Assembly (NCBI GenBank): GCA_963576565.1
Contig: OY755042.1
Span: forward strand, 10,303,813 to 10,367,812
Reading direction: 5' to 3'
From: Aspidapion aeneum
Taxonomy: Eukaryota > Arthropoda > Insecta > Coleoptera > Brentidae
Length of the DNA: 64,000 bases
The notes under the pieces are model-generated. The model saw only the letters and a list, made by a program, of their open reading frames with translations, had not been told where the DNA came from and searched no databases. Below, piece by piece: positions 11,729 to 22,781 of this stretch; the first letter of the stretch is position 1, and every line of letters begins with the position of its first letter. A program made the translations under genes and the position numbers.

Positions 11729-12721
11729 ACTATGTCGGTTTAGAACGTTTTTCGATCAACAATCATCTTCCGTCAGGTTTTTTTGACTCATTGATCTTTG
11801 GATTGACTGTTGCCATTCCAGTTTAGGACGCCCTCTTATTCTGCGCTCAATTGGTTGCCATTCTAGGACCTTTCTTTTATGATCTCATTTCGTATGTGAT
11901 CTGTTCTAGATATTCTCATTGATCTTCTTATTGCATCCATTTCGACACTTTTTATTTGTGTTTGTACTTTTCTGTTCCGCTAGAGGTCCCTATTCCAGAC
12001 AACAGCGTGCTTTTCACCATTGTTTTATATATGTTAAATTTTACATTCTTTTTTATCTCTCTGCTCCATAAAATACTGTTAAGACATCCAATAACCTTCT
12101 TTGCTTTTACTATCCTTTTTTTCAGTTCCTTACAGTCTGTTCCTGTCTTATCAAATGTGACACTTAAGTATACATACTTATTGCATGGAGACATTACTTT
12201 TCCATTGTAAAAAAAGCTGGATTCGTTTCCAATACATAAGTACTGTGTCTTGTCCATGTTCACTGTTAATCCCCACTTTTGGTATTCTTCTTTATCATTA
12301 GCTACAATTGCTTGGTCGTCAGCAAACTGTAGTGTGTACATGGTAAATCGGTCGTTAAGTTGTATTCCCATGCCGTGCACTTTACGTTTCCAGTTTTTTA
12401 GAGCTACTGCGATATATATTTTAAAAAGCGTTGGAGAGATACAACATCCCTGTCTTAAGCCTTTTGTTACCAGGAATTCTTTTAAAAGTCGATTTCCAAT
12501 TTTAGTTTTAGATTTTGACCCTTTGCATAGTTCTTTTATCGCTTTAATGTATGTATAATTGATATTAGTCTGCTCTAACACTGTCCATAGTTTTTTTACT
12601 GGAACGGTATCATATGCTTTTTGTAGGTCCACAAAGGTAACAAAAGTCTCTATATTTCTGGCGCTCCTTTTCTCAATTACTTGTTTAAGAAAAAAACATT
12701 ATCACTACAAGATCTGCCTGC
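11729..12721 (-). mobile_element. Non-LTR retrotransposon, truncated copy 2 (reverse transcriptase)
   Basis: On the minus strand an open frame (about 12632-11952, read from the DLQKAYDTVPV motif A) carries motif B QGCCISPTLFKIYI and an intact catalytic box FADD. It continues into the thumb-like stretch KRIVKAKKVIGCLNSILWSR. Compared with copy 3 it lacks a segment around the tail: the C-terminal GRKRGRP region is only partly kept near 11760-11880 and is out of frame. The 3' end reads into TAG triplets. It is clearly the same family as 1838-3090 and 51478-52985. The 5' end stops abruptly at 12721. Confidence 0.88.
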
Positions 12722-13338
12722 TAGATAAACCTACCTTAACTTAAAGTTTAGGTATAGGGCAACCGAAGATTAATATACCTAGTTTAATTTTCGTTTAACC
12801 AGCATGCACTATATTTTTCCAAAACTTTTCTTCTTGAATCTCCCCAATAGAATCTTAATGTGTTGTTTGTTTAATAACATTGCTTAACAAAAATAATGTT
12901 GTTTTTATTTTGATCATGTTCATTCATTACGCATTTTTTTACTACGCACATCCTTTTTCGTCGTTCTGTTGACCACTTGGAGGTTAAATAGGGTCACGTT
13001 ATTTTGTTTACTATGATCCTATGGTCCATTCAGTTTATTTTAGGACCTCTTTTAAAAGATGACGAATGATCTTCATTCGGGTGTCCTGCCATGACCCTAT
13101 ACCCAGTGTGCATGATATGTATTAATTAACTTTCGTTGTAAATTTTGTTACGTTAATCATTGTGGTTTGAGACTAACATGCAGCAAGTGGTATTACTTGA
13201 TACCAAAAATTAACAATCTTGAAACATTACTTGGTTGTGTATAACCCGTAGCAAGCCGGGTATATTCATATATTCCGTATATACTCCCGATAGTCAGAAA
13301 AGAATATTTTCTTTGCATATTCTATGCACATACATGGA
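12722..13338. other. Non-coding stretch, nothing recognised
   Basis: AT-rich sequence without motifs I could identify. The last ~80 bases contain TATTC-type stretches that resemble the satellite at 13560-14880. Confidence 0.45.
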
Positions 13339-13521
13339 CAAGCGCGGATCTGGGTCAAAATCTAGGGGGGGGTAATGGTCGACAAACATTTTTTTTGTCA
13401 TATAATTTTTTTTCTAGGGGGTAATTCTCCTGTTTTCCCTTATTTTATTAGGAAAAAGTGCATATTTTTGTTTCTAGGGGGGGTAATTACCCCGTTACCC
13501 CTCCCCTCAAATCCGCGCTTG
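13339..13521. mobile_element. MITE with CAAGCGCGGAT termini
   Basis: A 183-bp element with inverted ends CAAGCGCGGAT / ATCCGCGCTTG. It is flanked by the 7-bp direct repeat ACATGGA (13332-13338 and 13522-13528). G-rich and C-rich runs with GGTAAT/ATTACC lie inside. It is probably hAT-type, judging from the size and the duplication length. It sits at the edge of the satellite array. Confidence 0.75.
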
Positions 13522-13559
13522 ACATGGAATGTACGAAAATATTATTATTATGTGAAGTT

Positions 13560-14880
13560 TTGTCTAAATTTATGTACCAGGTGTATCCTTTTGCTATATT
13601 CTAAAATGAATATCATAGAGTATTCTTTTACTTTATAGGTACTTGATATATTCTTTTGGTATATTCTAAAAAGAATATTTTAGAATATAGTTTTAGTTTA
13701 TACCTGTAATATTATTTTGGTATATTCTAAAATGAACATTCTAGAATATGATTTTAGTTTGTTTCCGATATGTTCTTATAAACTTCTAGATTAGGTCGGA
13801 TATATATTCTTTTAGTATATTTTAAAAATAATATTTAGAATATGATTTTAGTTTATACTTAATGTATTCTTTTGGAATATTATAAAAAGAACTTTTCAGA
13901 ATATAGTTTTACTTCATACCTGAAATAATCTTTTGGTATATTCTAAAAAGAATATTCTAGAATAAAATTTTAGTTTGTTTCCGATATGTTCTTTTGGCAT
14001 ATTCTAAAATGAATATACAAGTATATACTTCTAGATTAGGTCTGATATATTCTTTTAGTATATTCTAAAAAGGATATTTAGAATATGATTTTAGTGTATA
14101 CTTGATATATTCTTTTGGTACTAGTTTGCTGTTCGTATCACATAGCACAAATCAAAACAACGTTAAAAACATACACTTTTTTAAACTTAATAGGTCGCTT
14201 TTTAACGTTATTTTCAAAACCACGTTATTTCGGTGTGTTTTTAACGTGCTTTTAAAAATAACGTTAAAAAGCGACCTATTAAAGTGTGTGTTTTTAACGT
14301 TGTTTTGATTTGTGCTATGTGGGAAGGTTTTTCCAAAGAATAACAAGAGTTTTCATTGCCTTACCCCATAACCCACGAAAAACCTTTTCATTCTTTTGGT
14401 ATATTCTAAAAAGAATTTCCCAGAATATAGTTTTAGTTTATACCTGAAATAATCTTTTGGTATATTCCAAAAATAATATTCTAGAATATGATTTTAGTTT
14501 GTTTCCGATATGTTCTTTTGGTATATTCTAAAATAAATATAAGAGTATATACTTCTAGATTAGAATTGTAGTTTAGACCCGGTATATTCCAAAATAAATA
14601 TTAGAGTTTAGTTTTATTCCGGTATAATCTTTTGGAATATTCTAATATGAATATTTGATAATATATTTTTATTCTAAGCCTGATATATACTATTAGTACA
14701 TTTTTAAAGGGATATTGTAGAATATAATTTCAGTTTATTTCCGGTATATTTTTTTCGTATATTCTAAAATACATATTAGGGAATATACTTTCAGGTTAAT
14801 CCTAAAATATTTTAGTATATTCTAAAATTAATATTCTAGAATAATATTTTACTTTATTTCCGGTATATTCTTTTGACATA
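13560..14880. repeat. Degenerate ~62-bp tandem repeat (satellite-like)
   Basis: Units recur roughly every 58-65 bp and share TTTTGGTATATTCTAAAA, GAATATTCTAGAATAT and TTTTAGTTTATACCTG-type blocks. About 17-20 diverged units are visible. The array is split by a palindromic MITE at 14139-14321, after which the same units resume. No coding content. Confidence 0.85.
14139..14321. mobile_element. Near-perfect palindromic MITE inside the satellite
   Basis: The 183-bp element starts CACATAGCACAAATCAAAAC and ends with its reverse complement. Pairing continues through AACGTTAAAAAC and AATAGGTCGCTTTTTAACGT blocks almost to the centre. The outer CACATAGCA motif is shared with the ends of the element at 34153-35091. 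No clear target duplication was found. Confidence 0.8.
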
Positions 14881-15148
14881 TGAATAAGCTTTTGGTTTCC
14901 AAGCATCCAACGACAGGTGTTACTAAATAACTTACCAACCAGATGGAGCGACATAATTTAATTTATCGACAAATGTAGTAATTTATTTACACATAAATTA
15001 CCTTAAATATTAAATTAAGACAAACCTTGAGGTTTCGATGTAAAGTTGAATCCTCCAGCTAGGAGGATCAACCCATAAGTGGGGATGCCGGATGACCCGG
15101 AAAAGGTTTTCCTTGGAAGTGTAAACCTATCCAGGTGCACTTTTGACA

Positions 15149-15197
15149 CGGATCACCACACAGGTGATCCGTACGGATCACTAAACAAATGATCCGT
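15149..15197. repeat. Two adjacent short perfect hairpins
   Basis: CGGATCACC-5 nt-GGTGATCCG (15149-15171) is followed at once by ACGGATCA-9 nt-TGATCCGT (15173-15197). Both stems share the GGATCA core. No terminator or ribozyme signature was recognised. It lies in a 14.9-15.35 kb stretch with no gene. Confidence 0.7.
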
Positions 15198-15219
15198 GGT
15201 TTTGATCCCGCATGGGACG

Positions 15220-15340
15220 TAAAATGACAAGACGCTAGCCCTACCAAGTTCACTTTGGCTCCCTGACTTCCGCATGCGCAGATCTACCAATATTATTTAC
15301 CTCATGTATCACAATAGATGAACAGGGTGATTTTCACTTG
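15220..15340. repeat. Dispersed repeat fragment related to 21960-22090
   Basis: GACAAGACGCTAGCCCTACC, TCCCTGACTTCCGCATGCGC and GATCTACCAATATTATTTAC match the block starting at 21960. They also match, inverted, the block at 22696-22780. It is a solitary arm of that foldback family. Confidence 0.75.
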
Positions 15341-15354
15341 ATTTCTAACCAAAT

Positions 15355-15975
15355 GAAAATAGAAAGTTTCATGAACCTAACCTAACGAAACCTAATCAAA
15401 TCTAACCGAACCGAACCAAACCAAACTAAACTAATAATTTAAAAAAAAAAAAAAACTTTCCTGACTTCCTACCCGGACCGAACCGAACCAAACCGAACCG
15501 AACCTATCCAAACCTAACCATACCTAACTAAACCTAATTAGCAGTGTTGCGGTTTAGTTTGGTTAGGTTAGGTTTGGTTTGGTTCGGTTTAGTTAGGTTC
15601 GGTTCGGTTCGGCTCGGTTCGGTTTGTTTTCACCCTCCCTAGGATCTCAGGAAAAAGTCAGGAAGTTTGTTTTTTAAGTGACAATTGTTTTTTTTGTCGG
15701 GAACGATCCTACAATGCTTGCAAAAATAAAACCTAACCTAACCTGGTAAGGTTAATATTTCAAAACTAAAACCTAACCTAACCTGGTTTGTTTAGTACAA
15801 TTCAAAAATAACCTAACCTAACCTGACCTGGTTAGGTTAAAATTTGAAATATAAAACTTAACCTAACCTGGTTTAGTTAGTATAATACAAAAAACTAACC
15901 TAACCTAACCGGGTCAGGTTATGTCTGCAGGTTAGGTTTTAGTGTAGTAAACTAACCAGGTTTCAAACTGACGCT
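15355..15975. repeat. Degenerate AACCTAACCT / GGTTAGGTT repeats
   Basis: Runs of CCTAACCTAACCT and of AACCGAACC-type variants on one strand alternate with GGTTAGGTT on the other. They are interspersed with about 30-bp spacers such as the recurring AAAACCTAACCTAACCTGG. The core matches the insect telomere pentamer (TTAGG/CCTAA) only loosely. It is a low-complexity array with no gene. Confidence 0.7.
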
Positions 15976-15984
15976 AATTTAAAA

Positions 15985-16385
15985 CAGCCCTATTTTGTTA
16001 CCAGCGCTATTTCATTACGCGCTATTTTGATACTGGCGCTATTTTGTTACGCGCTATTTTAATATACGCTATTTTAAAAACAACGCTATTTTATTACATG
16101 CTATTTTGATACGTACGCGCTATTTTGATACTGGCGCTATTTTGTTACGCGCTATTTTATTACACGCTCTTTTAAAACAGCGCTATTTTGTTACTGGCGC
16201 TATTTCATTAGGCGCTATTTTGATACTGGCGCTATTTTGTTACTAGCGCTATTTCATACCAGACCAATTTCGTTACCCGCTATTTTAAAACAGCGCTATT
16301 TTGTTACACGCTATTTTTAAACAGCGCTATTTTATTACTCGCTATTTTGAACGACGCTATTTTAAACAGCGCTATTTCGAACCAG
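15985..16385. repeat. Tandem array of ~15-17-bp GCGCTATTTT repeats
   Basis: About 20 units of the form GCGCTATTTTGTTAC or GCGCTATTTTGATAC, degenerate, stand head to tail. The same motif forms arrays at 35375-35570 (inverted) and 37675-37930. The 16390-16770 stretch that follows holds nothing recognised. Confidence 0.85.
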
Positions 16386-16774
16386 ATCCCTTAAATTTGA
16401 TATTTAGATAATAAATATAAGAAGTGATAATGTGAAGTTTCAAGAAGAAAATTGAAAAGGTATGTATAGATTTTCCTACATTGTTTATAAAATTGAGAAA
16501 AACGTTTATAGCATATTCTTCCGTCAAATTCCCTTTCGAGAACAAATAAGTAATAACTTTAATAACATTTAATGTTTTTAATAATTTATATAAGTTGTAG
16601 CCTAAATTGGTAGCTCACAACATTAAAGCCTTGGCCACTTGAGTTGACAGAGCCACTGTCACAAGCCGCCTGTTAGAGTGATTTGTTATAAGAAGCCTTA
16701 GCTATCTATTATGAGGTTAAGAAGTCCGTGAAGGAATATTAGTTCAGGCCCTACGGGGTCCGATACTGCGTTTA

Positions 16775-18690
16775 ATGATAGAAGCAACACACTTGGTATG
16801 GATAGACATAAGACTCGAAAGGGAACCACCCCCCCCCCCCAACCTTGGCAGGGGGGTTGTTCCTTCCCACTTAAACTTGCTTTTTAATAGGTTTTTGCTA
16901 ATAACTCGAAAACAGTCAACTTTTCCAAAAATCTTCTGGAGATCATTTTTCAAGCGGATACCTTTTCGACGCTGTACCTTAGTACCCTCTAACGGTAGTG
17001 GTGCACAGTCCATTAGCGTATGATAAAAGGGGAAAATTTTTAAAACATTTTTTTGTGGTATTTTTATCCTTGACATTTTTCTTAAAAAATATTTTTGGTT
17101 AAAAGCTCATTGTATACAGTTAAATACTTATTAAGCTAGACATATTTTTTTAAATACCCACCTTGAAATAAAAATAAATGTGTTCCTTAAATTAAACAAA
17201 AATGTTGAACATTTATTTTTGTAACTCAATAAATAATAATGAGAGTGAGTAAAAAATTATTTTTGGTTAGTAGTAACTTAAAACTGACTTTTTCTAGTTA
17301 ACCTTCTTTAAAGTGGGAATGAGAGGCATCCTTCCTCTCACCCCCCTCAAAAGGGCTCTCTTACAGTATTTTCCCAATTATTTGCAAATTTTAACTTGGC
17401 AAAAGACAACTAAGTAACAATTATTGAGGCTAATGAAAAGTCCTCTCCGTCGATGTATAACACGCCCCCCTTACATCAGTGGCGCACCTTTTATAGGAAT
17501 TTAAATAAATAAGAGGTGTGGAAAAAACAATATTTTTTTTAGTTTTCTTGAATTTTATTGTCCTACATGTGTCTTGTTTTAAAACTCATTTTGAAAGCTG
17601 AAGAATCACTTCGCCCTCGAGGCAGCGCTAGATGTGGCATAGCCGCACCAAAAATGGTCAAACTTGGTATAAACTTGAATCTTCATTTAAGACAACCATG
17701 TTGGAACAGGATTAATACACACACTGCGTTCAATGAGAGAAGCAACATACTTGGTACGAATATACAATATATTCCCCCGAAAATATAACCCACTCTTTGT
17801 GGGGGGTGGTCCCCCCCTAAATGTTTTTTTCGACATTTTTTATTACTTGGTATATCAAATTTGACCATTTTTGGGGCATCTATGCAAGATCTACTGCTGC
17901 GTTGGGGGGGAGTAATGTACATTGTAAGAAAGAAAATGGCTTCGGCTGTAAAAATAAGTTTTAAAACCAGAGAAAAAGAAAATTAAAAAAAAAATAGTTT
18001 TTTCCACACCTCTCACCATACACCGTTAGAGAGGATTTTTCATCAGCCTTAATAATTGTTATTTATTTGTTTTTTGTTAAAAATTTGCAAATATTGGGAA
18101 AATACTGCAAGAGAGCACTTTTGAGGAGGATGAGAGGGGGGATGCCCCCAACCCCCACTTTAAAGAAGGTTAACTAGAAAAAAAACAAAAAATATTTTTT
18201 TACTCACTCTCATTATTATTTACTGACTTATCAGTGTTCAACATTTTTGTTTGATTTAAGGATTTCTACAAACACATTTATTTTTATTTTAACGCCTAAA
18301 TGCCTAGCTTAATAAGTATTTAACTGTATAAAATGCCTTTTAACCAAAAAAATTTTTTGAGAAGAAAATAGTGTTAACGATAAAAAATACCACAAAAAAA
18401 ATATATTTTAAACATTTTCCCCTTTATTCGTACGCTAATGGAATGTGCACCACTCCCGTCAGAGATACTAAGGTAGAGCGTTGAAAAGGAAATTGTATCC
18501 GCTTGAAAAATGATCTCTAGGAGATTTTTGGAAAAGTTGACTGTTTTCGAGGTATTAGCAAAAAACTATCAAGAAGCACGTTTAAGGGGGGAACCACCTC
18601 GGGTTGGGGGGGTTTTTCCCTTTCGTAAAATATTCGGACGATTCTTATGTCTATCCATACCAAGTGTGTTGTGTGTGTCAAAATATTTTT
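16775..18690. mobile_element. Long foldback element, about 1.9 kb
   Basis: The left arm (about 16775-17530) and right arm (about 17990-18690) are inverted copies. Paired blocks are CACTTGGTATGGATAGACAT at 16790 with its complement near 18650, AAGTTGACTGTTTTCGAG-type sequence at 18534 with its inverse at 16905, and ACTCTCATTATTATTTA at 18204 with its inverse near 17231. CACACCTCTCA-type sequence near 18006 also pairs near 17515. The centre carries more inverted pieces (AAAAATGGTCAAACTTGG at 17649 and its inverse near 17860). Short ORFs here are mirror images across the arms, not genes. Confidence 0.8.
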
Positions 18691-18699
18691 AAAAAGTTT

Positions 18700-19705
18700 T
18701 ACCAAATTCGTCATACTTTTTGTTTAATCCGTAACCAATTAGCTCTTGTTACGCTCGTGCCACAAACTTACTACTTGTTTTGTACCGTTTTAGATGTATT
18801 TTTTTATCTTTATTTTCAAAATTCGTTTTCGCTTTCAATGATCTGGCAATATTTTTGCACCTTAAACCACCCACGTAGTCTGGGTTGTTTTGACATGATT
18901 CACCTAATTTATAAATTTGTGCCAAATCTGCTACAATTTAATTTAACTGTTTTGGAATAAACTGGTTTATTAGTCTGGTCCCATTCAGTCTGCGACGAAT
19001 TAAATACAAAGCGATCACTTGATAGCTTATGTCGACTTAAGTACCTGTATTAAAAAAAAATCTTCTGATTTCATGTTTTTTTTGTAAAGAGTGCCAGATT
19101 ATGCTATATTTTTGTATCTGTGTAACTATGAGAAAAATATATTTTAATTTTTAATTCGAGAGAAAAGCCCGTAATTATGACATAATTTATAAAGATTATG
19201 TGGCATATACACAGAGTCCTACAAAAATTCCAAGATCACCAAAACACGCGCAGATTTTTTTCCGACAAATGTTAGTTATTTTTGCCCTAATAACGAATAT
19301 TAATCCTTTAAAATCTAAACGCATAGAACGCACTAAATATTATATGTTACAAGTGATAAATTGCGTAAAAGTAATGTATGTACATAAGATCTTTGCAGGT
19401 TTTGTAGTTTTTTAAATTTCTACCTACATACACAATTCCGTAAAGTCTAAATAGGTAAGGCTGTGATAAGGGGCCAAGAAACAATTAATGCCATTAATTG
19501 TTGCGAATTTGTTGCGATAAAATTATTTTTGTTGCAGCTGCCGTTTACGGAAAAATTGTGGTTCCCTCAGGTACCGTAAAGCTACGGAGACCACATATAT
19601 CTGCGCTTTGGAACAAGTTCAAGTCTAATTTTTGTGGCATTAATTAGTTGTTAATATTTTAAAAAATCTTTTCCTCTCTGATCGCCACGCCGGCCGCCGT
19701 ACAAT
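18700..19705. other. Non-coding stretch, nothing recognised
   Basis: AT-rich sequence with only short open frames that lack recognisable domains or repeats. Confidence 0.45.
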
Positions 19706-19709
19706 AGCT

Positions 19710-20620
19710 GGCCATACACACAGAGGTTAATCCGTCGGTTTGGAACGGCACAGATAAGTCTGACCGTTTTGTCCGCAACGGTTTAAAACTGCTGCAGTCC
19801 ACTAACACAAAAAAATCTTTCGAATCGATCCTTCATATCGGTCTGTGGCAGACATAACCGCGCGTTAGTGGGCGAAAACTCAAGATTTATCTGCCGGTTA
19901 AACCAAAACTGTGGAATTTCGTCAAGTCGAAAGTTTTATGCGGCACGGTATTTTAAGCATAGTGTATGTAAAATGTTTCGTGCTAAGAAGAAGCAGGCTC
20001 TGTGTATGGGAATGATGATTAATATGGAAATAATGCATAGTGGTGTAAAAAAGAGACGTTCCAAGTGGGTTAAAAGTTATTTGCTTAAGAGGAAACTATT
20101 TAGCCATGACCTTATATTAAAAGAGTTAAGAGAAAATGATCCAGACGATTTTAAAAATGATTTAAGAATGGATATTAACATGTATGACATTTTATTAAAT
20201 TTGGTAAGAGAGGATCTTACGAAACAAGATACTCAAATGAGAGAAGCCATTGGACCAGAACAGCGATTAAATGCTGCCCTTCATTTCCTTGCCACGGGAA
20301 GATCATATGAAGATCTGAAATTTTCAGTGGGAATTTCTGCACAGGCACTTGGTTATATCATTCCGGAAACATATTCAATAAATTAAAGAGAGGATATATG
20401 AACGGTCTGTCATCCCTGGCACAGTGTAAACCGACAGACAAGTCTGCGCCGGTTAAAATATCGAGCGCGGAACCCACAAGTTTTGCCCGCCGGTCTGAAC
20501 TCACAGATAAATCTGTACCGGCTATAACTGGCGCGTGGAATGTCCACTAATTGAAAGACAAATCCGCCAGTTTAAACCGCGCCGTTCCAAACCGGCGGAT
20601 CAACCTCTGTGTGTATGGCC
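19710..20620. mobile_element. PIF/Harbinger element, internally deleted
   Basis: Termini pair over about 40 bp. The left end begins GGCCATACACACAGAGGTTA and the right end is its inverse with very few mismatches. AGCT stands on both sides (19706-19709, 20621-20624), but it is self-complementary, so it could be part of the inverted repeat and not a target duplication. At about 0.9 kb it is far shorter than an autonomous Harbinger. It holds only the start of a transposase gene and no MADF/Myb partner gene. Confidence 0.85.
19973..20386 (+). pseudogene. HARBI1-like nuclease, N-terminal fragment
   Basis: The first ATG in the frame is at 19973; the frame is open upstream only through a GTG. The 137-codon product has a basic start (MFRAKKKQA). 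It continues with the typical Harbinger transposase N-terminus: KKRRSKWVKSYLLKRKLFSH, RENDPDDFKNDLRMDINMYD, then REAIGPEQRLNAALHFLATG and SISAQALG-like sequence reaching IIPETY. In full-length relatives the DDE nuclease core follows. Here a stop comes immediately and then the right-end subterminal repeats, so the catalytic domain is absent. It lies inside the terminal repeats at 19710-20620. It is a decayed or deletion-derived transposase, not a host HARBI1 gene. Confidence 0.85.
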
Positions 20621-20745
20621 AGCTAAATGGGTTATATGGGAGAGCCAGTGATCTCTATATATATGTTACTTCGTATATAATTCAATGGGGGGAGCTAGCA
20701 CGACAATAGCCCTGTATATGTTTTTTAAATTATGATAGCCAAACC

Positions 20746-20810
20746 TAGAGTCCCTGTATGTTGACATATTTGGATTAATATATCCAAATATGTCAACATA
20801 CAGGGACTCT
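20746..20810. mobile_element. 65-bp palindromic MITE with 9-bp target duplication, copy 1
   Basis: The element is almost wholly a palindrome: AGAGTCCCTGTATGTTGACA on the left and its complement on the right with a tiny loop. The perfect 9-bp repeat AGCCAAACC flanks it (20737-20745 and 20811-20819). A second copy is at 41231-41308. A 9-bp duplication suggests the Mutator-like superfamily. Confidence 0.85.
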
Positions 20811-20819
20811 AGCCAAACC

Positions 20820-21954
20820 CATGCACCCAAATGTATTGTAGATAGTCCAGTTATTAAAAAAAATACATTTGAAAAAAACTCATAATGTATTTCAGTAACA
20901 GAGCCCTAAAGTTGAAAAATATTTTGGGAAAAAAATTAATTAAATTAATTAATATGTTTTTACATTATTTTTAAATAATAAAAAAAGACAATACAAACAG
21001 CACTTTTTGGGTATATGGGTATAAAGTAAGCATAAGCAGTAACTGCACTTTTGAAAACTACTAGCTATTTCCTAATTCCAAAACCCCTTTTTTTGGTTTA
21101 AAATTTTTGTAATATAGCAAATTTATTTTCATCTCTATTTTTCTTTGTAAAGCCTGCAGAAAAACAGGCTTAATCAAAAAACAAAAAATTTACTGCTCCT
21201 AGCTGCTCCTTTTTTTTTGGGGGTAGGTACATCGACTGAGATTTTTAACGAGCAATATTTTTGATCGAATTTTTTTTTATATACCCCCGCAGGGGTCTAC
21301 TCACATACAACTTTTTTTTCAAATGAGATAACCCCACTTGTGGCACCTTGTTCGAAAGCTTATCAAAAAAGAAAAACGATAAACTACTTTTTTTTGACAC
21401 CTGCCAAATAAAAAAAGTATTTTTTAATTTAATTTACGTCCCCGTCTTTTTTTAAATGGTTTTATTTTACTTGATTCCGTATACTTGTTTCCAACCCATT
21501 TCTTTAAATCTTGCGACAGCTATATCAGATACATACTTTCTGATAAGCTAGAGAATTGAAACTTGGTATATGTATCGAGCTTCGATGACAATATGTTTTT
21601 GAAATTTTTTTATTAAAAATAAAAATGTTTATTTGAAAACCAATTTGCTTCAAATTCAAAAACTCAGTTTTATGATGAAATGGGTCTCGTTTTTTATCAC
21701 CCTAAACAAGGTGGAGGCAATAGCAATGATAAAAATACAAAAAAAAATGAAGCAGGCTATAAAAAATAAGGACTATACGTCTCAAAAATATTATTATATA
21801 AGGATATACTAAAAAACAGTTGGAAAATTGCCTTAGTTTTGAAAAAAAGTTCAAAAATATTAGTTGTTCATTAGAGATATCCTATCTAACTTTTGTTTAC
21901 AAAAATCAGCTGCACCACCAGTGACGTGAAAAATTCGACATATATATTAGGTCC
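20820..21954. other. Non-coding stretch, nothing recognised
   Basis: AT-rich, with homopolymer runs and only short frames. No inverted-repeat pair or domain was seen by eye. Confidence 0.4.
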
Positions 21955-21957
21955 AGG

Positions 21958-22781
21958 ACAAGACGCTAGCGCTACCAAGTCCACTTTTAATCCCTGACTT
22001 CGCATGCGCAGATCTACCAATATTATTTACCTCATGTATTAGAATAGATGAATACAGGGTCCATTCAAGTGAAAATCACCCTGTACATCTATTCTAATAC
22101 CAGGGCTATCAAAATGGACGGGCCACGATCCTCCACTTTGTTGACGTCACATCCGGGGCTGATTTTTTTTTGATGGTCACGTTACGACACAGCTGAGTTG
22201 GAATGACGTTTCATGGATATTTGATTTTTTTTTTAATGAAGCCGTTTTTGAGATTGTTTTTACTTTATTCTGGCAGAACAATTTTTTTAAATGTATAGAA
22301 AGCCCTAATTTTTCATAGCCGCTTCATTAGCTCACACAAAAATTAAGTTTAAAGCAGAAGCGAATGTGACAATCACATATGACAAAGTCAAATACATGTC
22401 AAATATAACAGTTGGCATGTGGTACATGGCGGGTAATTTGAATTCAAAATAAGGAATGCTAAATTTTGAAGATTTTAACCTTTTAATCATGTTGCTTCCT
22501 TACCAACATTTGGTGGAATATCGGAATGGTGTCTGAGAATATTTGACTGAAATTTTGCGGAAATCTGTAGTGCCATTTTGAAAATATCATAAAAAAACGT
22601 CTGACCTCCCATAAGACCCAATGTAAAATTCAGCCCCGGGAGAACAGCTGATTTTTTCAGGGTCGTGGCCTCTATTTTTGTGTTGGCCTTGCTAATACAT
22701 GAGGTAAATAATATTGGTAGATCTACGCTTGCGAAGTCAGGGATTGGAAGTGGACTTGGTAGGGCTAGCGTCTTGTTATAC
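21958..22781. mobile_element. Foldback element interrupted by a MITE
   Basis: ACAAGACGCTAGCGCTACC at about 21959 and its inverse at about 22758-22776 bound the structure. Pairing continues through GATCTACCAATATTATTTAC, with ATTAGAATAGATG and CATCTATTCTAAT near the middle. The MITE at 22101-22691 lies in the right arm. Confidence 0.75.
22101..22691 (+). mobile_element. CAGGGCTATC MITE, copy A
   Basis: A 591-bp element that begins CAGGGCTATCAAAATGGACG and ends GTGTTGGCCTTG. The ends are imperfect inverted repeats (CAGGGC.../...GGCCTTG, with shared GGCCACGA blocks). The perfect 7-bp duplication CTAATAC flanks it (22094-22100 and 22692-22698). No coding frame. Confidence 0.88.

Noticed and set aside
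11952..12558. Plus-strand ORFs opposite the LINE copies
   Set aside because: They are shadows of the reverse transcriptase on the minus strand; the same shadow peptides recur at 2200, 2614, 51850 and 52210.
15355..15975. Interstitial telomere
   Set aside because: CCTAA units are interrupted and mixed with CCGAA and CCAAA variants and spacers; no long perfect run.
15985..16385. CRISPR-like spacing of GCGCTATTTT repeats
   Set aside because: Units abut with only a few bases between them, there are no unique spacers, and the genome is eukaryotic. It is a simple tandem array.
16744..18714. Several 60-118-codon ORFs on both strands
   Set aside because: They fall in the arms of the 1.9-kb foldback and mirror each other across the arms; no domain recognised.
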